DNA of 64,000 bases, from positions 28,475,248-28,539,247 of the forward strand of contig CAIIXF020000003.1 in NCBI GenBank assembly GCA_903813345.2, given 5' to 3'. Under the pieces are notes generated by a model. The model worked only from the letters and a program-made list of their open reading frames with translations. It was not told where the DNA came from and made no database searches. The translations under genes and the position numbers were made by a program. The DNA is from Owenia fusiformis. Lineage: Eukaryota; Annelida; Polychaeta; Sabellida; Oweniidae. This document shows, in pieces, positions 10,881-23,800 of this stretch. Each line of letters starts with the position of its first letter. Within the stretch, counting starts at the first letter, position 1.

Positions 10881-11628
10881 TTTACTTAATGGCTGTTAAT
10901 GGTCATCAGTATTATATTGATATTGAGCATTGTAGCACCAATACTATTAACATTATGATCTACTCAGTAGCGAGCAGTGGTAGTATTGTCATCAACAGTT
11001 ATTCTCATACTTGTTGCATCTTTCTCTTCACTAGCCACATCATATGACTGAGGAAATTAAAATTACATGATGGCAACTATTAATCTACTTTTGACCTCTA
11101 TTTTTAGCTTTTTATGAGATCCCCTTTTTAACCCATCGGACATCAGTATTTCTGTTTATCTTTTTGTGTATTCTGACTTTCAGGAATATATTCCGAAACT
11201 TTATTGACTTAAAAATCCAAAAGTCCATTGTAGCCATGGAGATTATAATGTCACAGAGACCAATTGACTTAGGAATTCATGGATTTAAGAATGCTAAACA
11301 AAAATATAGAGAGTCATTTCTGGAACCCTTCTAACTTAGAAATTCAATGATGTAATCAAAGATGTACATTCATTCGCTGCGCTTACTCTTGGAGATGAGC
11401 GATATCCCCTCATTGATAAAAATGGTATCCATCAAACATCATAGGATATCCTCTATTTATGTGTCATATTATCTCATATACAGTGATTGATTGGAATACT
11501 TACTCTGCATTAAGTTTGGCTGATAGACTCTTTCTTAGCCATCAAAACTTGTACAAAAAATGCATTTTTCTCTTGTAATAAATGAATTAAATGTACATAT
11601 GTATTTATCAAAAGTTTGTATTTTTCAG
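10881..11628. other. Spacer between copy 2 block and CEP192 exon
   Basis: Bases up to about 11,095 are the paralogue of about 4,880-5,130 (upstream flank of the esterase-like genes). From there to the splice acceptor at 11,628 I see no gene. Upstream CEP192 exons are not recognised here. Confidence 0.5.
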
Positions 11629-11808
11629 GGTACCATCCGCATGCAGCCACAGGGTACTGATCTAGAATGGGAGCCTAATAACAGACAAGTCAGGTTTGCA
11701 AGCACAATGGATGTTCGTATGAGGACACTCTCTGGTGCTTCTATAGATCATGAGGAGGGAGCGTCCTCCCTTGGAAACAATACTAGGCCTGGACCACAGG
11801 ATCAAGAG
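11629..11808 (+). CDS. CEP192: CEP192 exon 1 of window
   Basis: The acceptor is TTTTTCAG and the donor CAAGAG|GTAAGG. It is phase 0 to 0 and 60 codons long, encoding GTIRMQPQGTDLEWEPNNRQ onward. The ATG-initiated open frame that precedes it (11,560) is intron read-through, not a start. Confidence 0.75.
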
Positions 11809-14800
11809 GTAAGGACATGTAGACCCTGCAGCTCATAACCAATCAGATTTGAGTATTTTTATCAGGTGCCTAATAAAAAAATACAATCTTGTTGAAATGT
11901 AAGAGCACTTACTGTAATGAGTTTACAGTAAGCCTGTTTATGTGGAACACCTTTGGTCCTCTAAAGGTATTCCACTTCGGAGTTGTTCCACTTACATAGG
12001 CTCATTTTACATTTTGTCAGTTGGCCATGGGACTCTGAAAAGTGTTCTGCTCATAGAGTGTTTCCACTATAATTTTGCAGTTATGTGCATTTGTATATAC
12101 TCCGAATATATTTTAGCCTCAGATAGGAATGTGTACACTTCATGTATATTTTAGCCTGCTTCCACTCAAGATGAACCGGAATCCATGTTAGCCGCCCATT
12201 TCTTGTTGCCTAGCAACCAAGGACGAAGGGATGGTGATGTCACTGAGTATACAATGGATGCTAGCTCATTCCAGTGGTCCCAGGCTTACCCAGGAGACTC
12301 TGGAGACAGAAATAAAGGCCCTATGCCAGATGGAGAGGTATGTATATCTTAATCACAGTTGATTAGCCACATTGCCCTTTTACTATCATAGGTAGATTTT
12401 ACATATATGATGCACATACATTTATGACTATAAGTTATTGAATGATATTCTCGATATTCTGTATTGGCACTCGACTTTGTCTCATTCCAATACAGAATTT
12501 CTTGAGCAGAATATATCCTGTATTGCACTTCAAATCATTTTATAACATTTTTATCATGTGATCTTTAAGACCAATACATTTTACTTGGGAAATCCCTAAG
12601 AAACATTCTGTATTCTCTGTATTGCTACTTAGATTGTCCCCCGTACCAATAGTTTCTGTATTGCTCTGGAGATGATCAATAGGGACAATCTCACTAGCAA
12701 TAGAGATACAGCACAACTTTTGACCAATCAAAGGGCTTCATTTTACAGATCCTACGATAAAATTGATTATCTCCATGGCACATCATATCAATTTAAATGC
12801 AAAGCTGGTAACATAAATATCTGTAGTAGCACTCAGTGTCTACATTAAATAGCTTTTCTGAAATTGCCTTTGCAAACATGAAAGGCCTTTTCAGAAATGA
12901 TTACTTTTAAAATATATATTGTACTTCTACTTGATTTGGAGCTACTTATTTTGGTGGATGTGTTGTTAATATTTTGTGGCTACTTACTTTGGCAGACTTG
13001 CAATATAACAATGCACCGATGGTACTAATTTACGTGGTACTAAAATTACCGGGGACTTTGGCGTTTGGCAGGCTTGCTGGATCTGCCAAATTAAAATGGC
13101 TGCCAAATTAATTAGAAGTACAGCAGTCTTATAATACTTTCTAACTGGAATCTAGGAATAACTCCCAAACTTTCTGTAATTTTTACATTACTATCAATGT
13201 TAACCTTTAGTACCTTTATATTATCTTTATAAATAGTTTATGTTTTTATTATACTTTTTTTATTGTTATAGTCTACATTTTATTCCCTTGCAGAATGAAG
13301 ACATATTTCAAGCAAGGCCATCTTTAGGTAGTTTTGGAAATGCATCATCCCCACCAGGTGGCGCGGCTGTTGACCTGACTTTTAGTCCAAGGTCGTCGTT
13401 GGCAGGAAGTAATTTCTCTTTGGGGGCATTTGTTCCAGAGAATCCCATTGAGGGTGAGATATACTTGTATATACTGTAAGGGGATACTTTAATGGTGCCA
13501 GTTTAAGAGTTTAATTGATCATATCACATGTATGAAATAATTCAATAGAACGAGAAGCGTAAACAGCTCATTTCTTCATCAGGGTCAATTAAAAGAGTTA
13601 AGTCATTTGAAGAAATTGTTTTTGGATATTATTTGTCTTCAAGTCGTGGTTGTCATTTTTATCAGTTGTCAGGTTTGATGAACTTTTGAGAACTTACGTT
13701 TGAGCTCATCTTTGAAAAAATGTTACTCTGAATATGCTGTGTAAATTCTAAGGTAAGTCTTGAAATTTTGTCTAGAAAGTTTTGTTTACACATAATTCCA
13801 GACGAAACATTTATTGTATTGATTTCTATGTCACCACAAAGAATTGTTCCACTAACAGTGGTATTCAACTTCTACAGGTGTTCCACTAACTGTTGTTCCA
13901 CTTCTAGAGGTGTTCTTGAAAAGTTTCAGTCATCTTGTTTATTATCCCATCGAACGATATAGGGAACACCTATGTCCACAAAAATAGGTATACTCATGAG
14001 AATTGATCCAGCTCAATTAATGGTGAATGTATACCTATACAGTTATGAGTTCCAAGCTATAGAAAAGATGCATAAGAAGGACTATTCGAAAATACTCAAA
14101 TACACAAAAACCACTAGCCTGGAGGCCATGTTCTCAGGCTAAAAATGGCCAAACTCGGGACACGGTGGTTTGATATGGCACATTGGTGAGGTATACCACA
14201 TGGATTAAGATAAATACCTAATAAGAAGATCAAAGAGTTAAAAGAATAAAGCTATTCTCAAGCTAACAATACAAGCAGCAACCTAAAGACATCCACGTAC
14301 ATCCTTCCATATTTCGTTTCATCAGAATATTAAAACATAGTATTTGCCCATTTAATTCGATTCTTGATTATATTTTTCTTTCTGAAAAATTACTAATTCA
14401 CAATGAACCAAGGATTTATCTTTTAGAATCAATATATTATAATGAAGTGTATTTTTAGAATTTAAATCTTTAAAAAAAAGGATTAGTGTCAGAATGAAAT
14501 GGATTACATTACAATTTAATAAATGAGAAATGTAGAAACGGTATACTCTTTTATGATTAATGAGTTTTGGATCATATGGACAATCTAGTGACAAAAATTA
14601 ATGCCAACTTTACATTAAAAGATAATCTTGCAACATTAACACAAAATGCCACACAGGTTATTGCAAACAAATGAATAGATAGGATTCAACCATTTACTGT
14701 GTTCATATATGTAGCGTATTAGTCCCGTTCGTATCTATAACAAGAGCAGGGTGTCTAGGAGCAAAATCATTTCTTCAGAATATTACTGCACAACACTATT

Positions 14801-17800
14801 ATTGTTACTTTATATATTTTTATGTATTTTTAAGTTTAGTTGATGTAGTTTAGACATGTAGTTTACCATAGTTCTGACTAATGTAATCATGTTATGATAC
14901 AATATGTCAATAAAAGTTATATATACAGTAATACTAATTGGCCATTTAATTCAAGTCTGAATGATAGTTTTTTTTCTGAAAAGATATGAATTCACAATGA
15001 AGCAACAATGTACCTTTTAGAATCAATATTCTATAATGAAGTGTATTTTTAAAGCTTAAATCTAATAAGATTAGTGTCAGAATGAACTGGATTACATATT
15101 ACTATTAAAAAAAGAAGAAGGAACGGTATACTCTTTTATGATCAATATTTAATCGTGCTGAGTCTTGGCTCATACGGACTCATTAGTGACAAAAACAAAT
15201 GTCAACTTAATTGACATTAAAAGATAATCTTACAGCAGAATAAACGAGACATATAGGTTATATTGCAAATAATTTCAGACATAAGTGAAGATGTGATGAT
15301 TGGATATTGTTCCAGATTATATAAGAATTGCTTCCTTGACATTAATGTCTTGTTTTTATAACATTTTTGATATAATTACTAATTTCCCTCCTTGATCATG
15401 TAAATTACTGAATTAAATAATTTTAGTTGAATAAAGTAAAATATAAGATTTTATAAGCAAAGTTGTTTTAATACTGAATGTGTAATTTCAAGTCTATCTG
15501 CTATTACATGTTAAAGCTTATTGTTTTGGAAATATTTTGAAGTTATGAAATACTTGTATATGTTTAGGTTCAATTATATCAGGTGACAATAGATTAATAA
15601 TACCACCTTTTGAAGTAAGAGTAAAATATAAGCTTGCATTTTTTCAAATGCAACTAACAGCTAGCGACTACTGGATTCACCTACTATTTTATTACCATTT
15701 TCATTTAAATATGAATGGAATAGTGGCAGGTATAGCCTTGCCCAAGTCGGTCTCTTTTACTTATCTTGATTTCTATTATGACCGCCTTGTACCAAAGAGA
15801 AAGCCACGTGCTTTACCGACAGTTTGTTTATGTCGGTAAAATTTGACCAATCAACGACGGCCCTGTAGCGTTAGCTCATTATTATGCAAGGTCAAAAACA
15901 AGTACACTTTCCACCGGGACTTTTCACGAACAAATCTTGCACGAATCTGAGCACGAATTCATCATGAAAATACAAATATTTTATCAGATAAACATCAATG
16001 AAAGTTTAGTGGATGTCGGGGCATCGATCGGATAACCAAAGGTGAGAAGATTTCAACAATAAACGTTGAAACGATCGCTGAACATGTAGGCTGAGATTCA
16101 ATCACCGATCGACGACAACATGACCCGCTACATTGGACTAGGTGTTCGTGCATTTTCATCGCGAAATCAGTTTTAAATCAACATTGAATCGCATGATTTA
16201 AGTTATTAATGACTCTTACCTTCCAATGTACATTTAATTACATAATATATTGTAACTCTAAATAAAGAAACACTCGATCAGATCATTGAATTTCAAGTCG
16301 TAGATGGGAAGTTTGTTTTGTTTATGCAGCTCAACCTAATAACGTTTTGATTGGTCATTCAGCCTGAAGTCACACTTGGTGTCTACGCGATATCTGTCAA
16401 TCAATAAAGTTTCGCGATACCCCTGATAGCGTAGGTATTATGGAAATCTCGAAACCATTGAATATTTCAGCATAATAACAGCGGAGATGTATCGGATTGT
16501 ACAAGGCGGTAATAATTCAAGATCAGATAAGTAAAAAAATACCGACTTGGGCAAGGCTATGGCAGGTACTATTCATATTTAAATGAGTTGCCCCTAAAAT
16601 AGTAGGTTAATCCGGTAGCCGACGGTGTCAGTTGCATTCGCGAATACAAGCTAAGACTGATACTATAGTGTATTATAATGCACAAATAATCAAATTGAGT
16701 TAATGTCAAAAAGGAATTAAAATTTATATGTTAATTAATAAGCTAATTAATATGCATAGAAACACACTTGTTATACACTTCTTTTACCCCTATACTCATA
16801 ATTGAAATACTAGATCGTATTTATTCTACTCTAATTTAGGGTTATATTATTCAAGTGCAATTAATTCCACTTGTAACACATTTCTATTTTATTATATAAT
16901 TAATTCCATATTCTGCACATTCTTAGCTTTACAATGATACAAATCTCTGTTCTACCAAAGGTGAACCCGCTATAAAAATCAGACAATCGTTACTGCACTT
17001 AGTTTACATTGGTAGTGTTGATTTAATGAATGAGAATGAGATTTTCAGAATGAGAATGTTCACAGGTAGATATGTATATTGCAAGTCATAAATTAAACAA
17101 AAATAACTGATAAGGGATATTTAACTCCACTTAAATACATGAATACTACCTAATATGCCACGCCCCCTTTCAGAAATGTTACATAATTTTAAAAAGACAA
17201 AAGAAAAAAACATTCAACCTACCAAAACTGCATATTTGTGGACATGTCTAACTATCAAAAATGCAATAAAACATTGTATATACTCCAAAACAAGGTTCAG
17301 TGATAAATCCTTTGTTTTCATCTAGACTATATGTCCCTCCGGGCAATAATTCAAATACCAATAGGGAAGCATATTACTCTTTCGGAAGACAACTTGGCTA
17401 TATCAAGCAACATGGTGGCCATTTTTGAATGTTATTTTATGCTTTTTGCTATGTATTCATTTGTAAAAATGCTAGCAATGGCTGTTCGATGGAATTTGCT
17501 ACGTTATGGCGTTGCTGTTATCTAGTTGCCTCTGTGGTCAGCCTTGGTATATGTAACAGATAGTTATACTTTTTTAATTGCAACAAGGTGCTGCCAATTT
17601 GTCCTGTTATGCAAATGCCTTGTTCCATATTTCGCACTGGATTTGGTATATTCATTTTGAGACCTAATATACACCTATATACCTGTGAATTGTTCTACTT
17701 ATAGAGTTCAATTTAACGTTGCAAATGATCGTAATTAACTCAAAAAGGTGTTACTCTTATTATATGAAGATGTTCCCCTTACCAATACACGTAGTTCTAC

Positions 17801-20800
17801 TTTATGGGTTTAACTCTATTCATTTACGAAACTTCCAGATAATAATAACCCAGGCATCTTCTTGGATGATAAAGGGGAAGGAGTGACAAATCTTGCATTC
17901 AAAGACACATTCCTGCAAGAGGCTCTTGCTCAACAGGTGGCGCTGGGACAGCAATTTCAAGATTTCACACCAGGTGGCAATAGTTTTCCCAATGAGGCAG
18001 AACAATCATTTAACAATGAAGAATTTTTCTCTAAAGGTAAGTGAAAATTAACAATTGATGCCATTTTACAAACAATAAAATGATAATGAGATATCCAACA
18101 TTCCAATACTCTAATATTAGAAATCAATATTTAGATGATTCAAATATAGAAATTATATGACACCCTGTTGAATATATGAAAATCATATGCCAACCTGTTG
18201 AATATATGAAAATCATATGCCAACCTGTTGAATATATGAAAATCATATGCCAACCTGTTGAATATATGAAAATCATATGCCAACCTGTTGAATATATGAA
18301 AATCATATGCCAACCTGTTGAATATATGAAAATCATATGCCAACCTGTTGAATATATGAATATTATATGCCAACCTGTTGAATATATGAAAATCTTATGC
18401 CAACCTGTTGAATATATGAAAATCATATGCAAACCTGTTGAAAATATGAAAATCATATGCCAAACTGTTGAAAATCTGTTGACACCCTGTCAGGAGGTGA
18501 AATGTTGAATTTTGACTAAAGTGCAAATTAATAAGTAAAGTTAGGATAAAGCATTCTTTTTGAGAAAAAATCCTTGGAAAATCAGTGCTGACAAATCAAT
18601 ATGTTAGATGTTTAAACAATGAGTTTTTGTTCCTTCAATGTTATTATACTAAACTGTATATTAATGTTTAAGGCTTAAAGCGCCAAATGCTGTATATAAT
18701 TATCAAATAATGCAAATTTTCTCGACATTATTTTGGTTAAAATAAGGAAACAGAACATTAGTTGCCAGCTGTCTCCAAAATCTACATAAAACATACATTA
18801 AGCTGTTGCTGCTTTTATTTTAAAAAATCCCCAGTGAACACTGTCGATATAACATCAAATTTGATTAAGGAATATACAAAAGAATGAATTCCACTAGGAT
18901 TTTGATGTGCTTCAACATCAAACTACAGGGTGTTCAATGAATATTGTTCCACCAATTAACCACCTCCCCTAACAGAATTTTAAAACATTATTATGACACA
19001 ACCATTAAACATTTGAAGACCATCCCTAACTCTCTCTCTCTCGCATGGGGTGTACAACATTAAGGTATTAATCAAACTGATTTTCTATTCATAAATCTTT
19101 GCTTACATGTTTTGAAATTAAACCTTTTTAAGCGTTACCAAAAAAGATCATCTTGTACTATTTTGAAGTAAATTATATATACTCTGGAGCAGGTCCTTTG
19201 AAAATTCTTCAGTTATAATCAGATTCATAGTGGCTTTCACATATTGTCTCTCACTAGGCTTTTAGACTGTGGCGCAGCACCACAGTCTATTTGCTCCCAC
19301 CACAACCTATTGGCAAATATTGATTGTCCCCACAGTCTAAACTTGACTGAATATACAATAATAGCATGTAAAAAGGATGAAGTATAACACTAATATGATT
19401 TATCACGAATGAACAGTTATGCTGAAGATGTTTCTGCCACACGCTAAATATTTCCTGGTCAGAGCCTTGCACCCAATATTAAAAATCCTCATGTACGATA
19501 CTCATCCTAAATCAAATGAGTACATTTTAGAAATACAGAAGGTTGTGCTGATTTTGGAATATTAAATATTTGCTATTTTGTGAAGTTGCTATGTCTGGGT
19601 TGTTCATTGAAATGTCGAATGGCATCCCACATTTGTATTGCATATGAAGGTCTCTGAGCATCTAAAAACATAAGGGGTTTTGGATGGGACATATTTAACC
19701 TTGGAATCATCCCAGTGCTATTAAATCTGAACAAGTTTATTATATCTTTAAATTTGACATCAGCTTTCTTTGCGAGATGTCCAGTAATGTAATAGTCTTC
19801 AATCCAGTAGTAGTTATTGTATTGCGATTCGTTCAAAATGGCCACCAATGCATCCTGGGAAAATAAATATCCCTGACCCGCGCAGTAATTTTCGTATATG
19901 TCTTCTGGCCATTCATCTTTAGAAACGTGCCATTTATTGTTTGGGTCCCTTACAACTCGCTTGCCCCGTATCAGGAGGCACATTAGAAACTTTGTATCAT
20001 TCCCCGTATCACCATTTATATCGATTAGTTTTAACCTATTTATCAACAGAGGTAAGTTGACTAGCATATCATCATCAATTTTCAAAATATATTTTGCTGA
20101 TGGGCAAAATTCCTTAATCCATGTAAGACCCATTATGCCCTTATAAGTCAAGTTGCGATACGAGTCTAAGAAATCTTGCTGTATGACGTCATGATGTTCT
20201 GTATTCTCATTTTTAATTTGTTGATTTAGTTTATCATTCATGGAGTCCCCAAATAGGAACACATGCTTGATGGAATATCCATCTATATCTGTTACTCCAC
20301 CCCATGTTTGCCTAATGATATGTCTGGATTTTATATTCCTTGGGCTACTGTATATGTACATGAGTAGGTCTACTTTCTGCCCAGCACAAATATTACGCCC
20401 GTTTATAATATATTTAAACTCTAAACGAGGCATGAATATTGTCCTAAGTTTATTCTCCCCGAGATTTTTTGTTTCAACTTGAGAAATATTCTTTCTGACA
20501 GTTTCGGTTTCATCATTTTTTACCACAACAGATGGGACAGTATTTTTAATTTCTTTACTCTGGATGTTCTCTTTTGTTTCACCACCATTCTGTTCCTTGG
20601 TTACAAATTTGATTGCATTTTTATCATGCAGGTATCCTGAGATGGTTTTGTTTTCAACTTGTGCCACTTTTTCAGTTTGTATCCTAGCATTTACTTGTAA
20701 AATGTTTTGTGAAGTGTTAATTCTGGAAAGTTGTATTTGTGCTCTATCCACCCTGAAAGGTACCCCAATATTGGTTACATTTTTCCCTTTGTGTCCTTCC

Positions 20801-23800
20801 ATGGAAAGGTATATCTGGGTGATAGATATTGAAATTCCAAATCCTAAACAAAATGCAAAATATTTTGCCATCATGCGTGTTGCCATGGTGACTGAGTGGA
20901 TGTGAATTAAATGTCAATTACAAGCTGCTTAGGCGTTATGTTCAATATACAGTGGCTGTTTGTGTTTGTGATTTATTGTAATATTCTCACTTAAAGGCCC
21001 CATATAAAGTTTAAACCACTTTGGCTTATATTGTAGTCTCACCCAATGTGATATGTGGTTTTTGAAGTACTTTTTGTTTAAAAAATTGTGTATTTATTCA
21101 AAACTAAATTTTACCGGTCACACAGCGATAATTCACACCAGTGCATGGCATTCTTCCTTGCATGTTTTTATCGAAAAAATGAGAAAATAGGTTGATAAAT
21201 ATGCAAGAAATGAACTCATTGACCTAATTAGGCAATCATCATCATCATCGGTTTTAGGAGTATAAGGCTGCCTGTGTGTTCCTCCCTTCCAAATATAGAT
21301 CAATTAATTGTGATACTTTGGTATTTTATTTCCCAAAGTTAAAAAAGTCAGAGTCAGCTTTTTAATTCAACAAAAATATTTGCACCCTTAATGACATCAT
21401 AGATATGACATTTTATAATTGAATAAGTGTGTCCTTTGTTTAATCTTCGATAATGTGTTTTGCACAAATGGTGAAATATTTTTAGAATTTCAACGTTTAT
21501 TTGATAAATGGCAGGATTTGAAGATATGAGAATTAAAAAGCTGACTTTTTTGTCCAAAAATACTAAATGAACTTTGAATGTTTTTTATCAAAAATACTAA
21601 AAGAATTTTGAATGTCACAACAAATAGTAAACATAAAAATGAATGACAAAAACATGTTTTTAAACTTTGCTTGGGGCCTTTAAACACATCTTTTACATGA
21701 CCTTTTATTCTTGATTATGGATTAAACTTGGACAATAAATCACTTATGTGTCATTCTGATTGATTTCTAAAATTGAATTCCGTGTGCTGTTAACATAATA
21801 ATATAAAACATATTAATATATTTAAATCTAAGATGTCCTATTGTTAACATAGTCTACCTGGTAGACTACAAGGCAACATGTTTTGGCCCTATTCTCGACT
21901 AAGTCATGTTTATTCTCGCATAGTTGAGTTGGCGACTGCCTATCTCCATGACTGTCTACCACCATAGTATTATATATGATAACAAATTGTCATTATTATA
22001 GTGCTCAATTTCCAGTTCTGACCCATTGTGGTAAGCCACATCGTCTCCATGTCTATCCTTCAGTCGAGAGAGATGTTGCTTATATTTGTGGAAAATAATG
22101 TTTGTATTAAAGTCTGTTGATAAAATCATGTAATTGGGGATATGTGTCGTACTTGGAGGTATGGGGCTACTTTGACCATGGGGTTATTTCGATAATTCAC
22201 ATTTCCGGGGTCAGCCATCTTAGATTAAGATCTAGCCCATTGGACATTTCAATTTCTTTTTTAGATTTTTTAAATACAAACATGGCGGACTTTGTGAATT
22301 GGATATAAACCAATCTAGAAATAGCCCTACAGCTGGGCGGCCAAACCAAAATATGACGTCACGATTATCACTACGCGCCTGTGATTAAAAAATCACGGCA
22401 TATGTCCAGAATTCGCACTTCCCGAATAGATTTTCTAATCCTGCAAAAACTACAGAATATTTACACTTTATACTTGGCAGAGACATAAAGTATAGTTTCT
22501 TATTACGATTTAAATAGGTTTCGATCGCGCGACTTCTATATAAGTAGGGTAATTGCAACTTTCATCGCGAGAATTTTGAAGACCCCTTGAAACAATCGAA
22601 TAAAAACCACTAGATCGGTAGGCAGTTTGAACTGTTGTTTTCAACTTGAACATGTATTTTCAGATTTCACGGTGTAATTTTATAAGTTATGACTCGAGTG
22701 GTTTATGTCCCTTCATATACGTGTGTCTGGGTCTTTTCTAGACAGGTTCGCTGGACATTTAGTTGAAGTGAGTTGTCCTTATCGGGGCTGACTCGATTTG
22801 GAATCAGCTGAATGGCGATTTTTCTTCTGACATTCGATGAGATTAGTGAGCTATTCAACCGACTTCCAACGAGATAAAAAGAAAGTCTATGCCATATAGG
22901 TACTGCAAATACCTTAAAACTGCATATCACGCTCGATTATTTGTATTTAATCGGCTCTTTACCGTCTCCTGATGTCTATTCTAGAGTGAGCATCTACAGT
23001 ATAAACATGTACATGATGTACTTGTCAAATACATTCCACAGAAATGTTGGTCAATGATACCGGTCACGTCACTGAGTACAGTGACCCAAAAGGCAAATTA
23101 TAACATACCGATTACTAGTAGTACCCGGTTACCATAGCATAGAAAATATAAATTCTATTGGTAAATTGTAACTTAATCAGAAAACTCAGAAAAATAACGT
23201 TAATTATGATTTTCAACTGAATTTAGCTATGGAATTTGGAATCAATGCTGGGACATAAATAAGGAATGGCAGACCTAGTGTTAAATGGTCACTGCAAGAG
23301 GTTACATTTCTTCATTTATCACTGGAGGATCCAATCACTCCATTGTAGGGATACTTTTTAATTGGTTGCTAATGGTAAAAAATAGCTTGAGAATAAAAAG
23401 TCTCATTGCAAAAATAAAGAGCAAAATCTAGAAATAATGACAATTCATTTTATTTCCACAAAAGAATATATCAGATAGGTTGAATATGGTGTTCCATCGA
23501 TTTGAGAATAAAATATAAAAGTATAGAATTTATGTCTGGACTTGAATAAAAGGAGACGTTTTTATGAAAAATATAGAAATATCAACCAAATTAAATCATG
23601 GATATTCAAAAGAAGACACTTAATTCTGCAAGATATAAAAATATCACAATTGTTCGAAGCAGGGGTAACGTGCAGTTGACCGATTCAATAAAATACAGGT
23701 CTAGATTTGGAGAAAGAAGTTCATCAGTTTACTGCACTCATAATTTTTTTTATGAAATATCACCCTAATTAAATAAAAATGACTATTCAAAAAGAAGACA

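Noticed and set aside
15648-15839. 63-residue frame at the left of the 15.6-kb element
   Set aside because: It is formed by TIR sequence, and the same sequence occurs inverted at the other end.
18161-18490. CRISPR-like array
   Set aside because: Units are contiguous without unique spacers, and the DNA is plainly animal.
18124-18508. Long open frames on both strands of the 30-base array
   Set aside because: They follow from a repeat whose period is a multiple of three. There is no start context, no family match and no codon signal.
20240-20905. Plus-strand frames opposite the galactosyltransferase gene
   Set aside because: They are antisense shadows of a well-supported coding frame.
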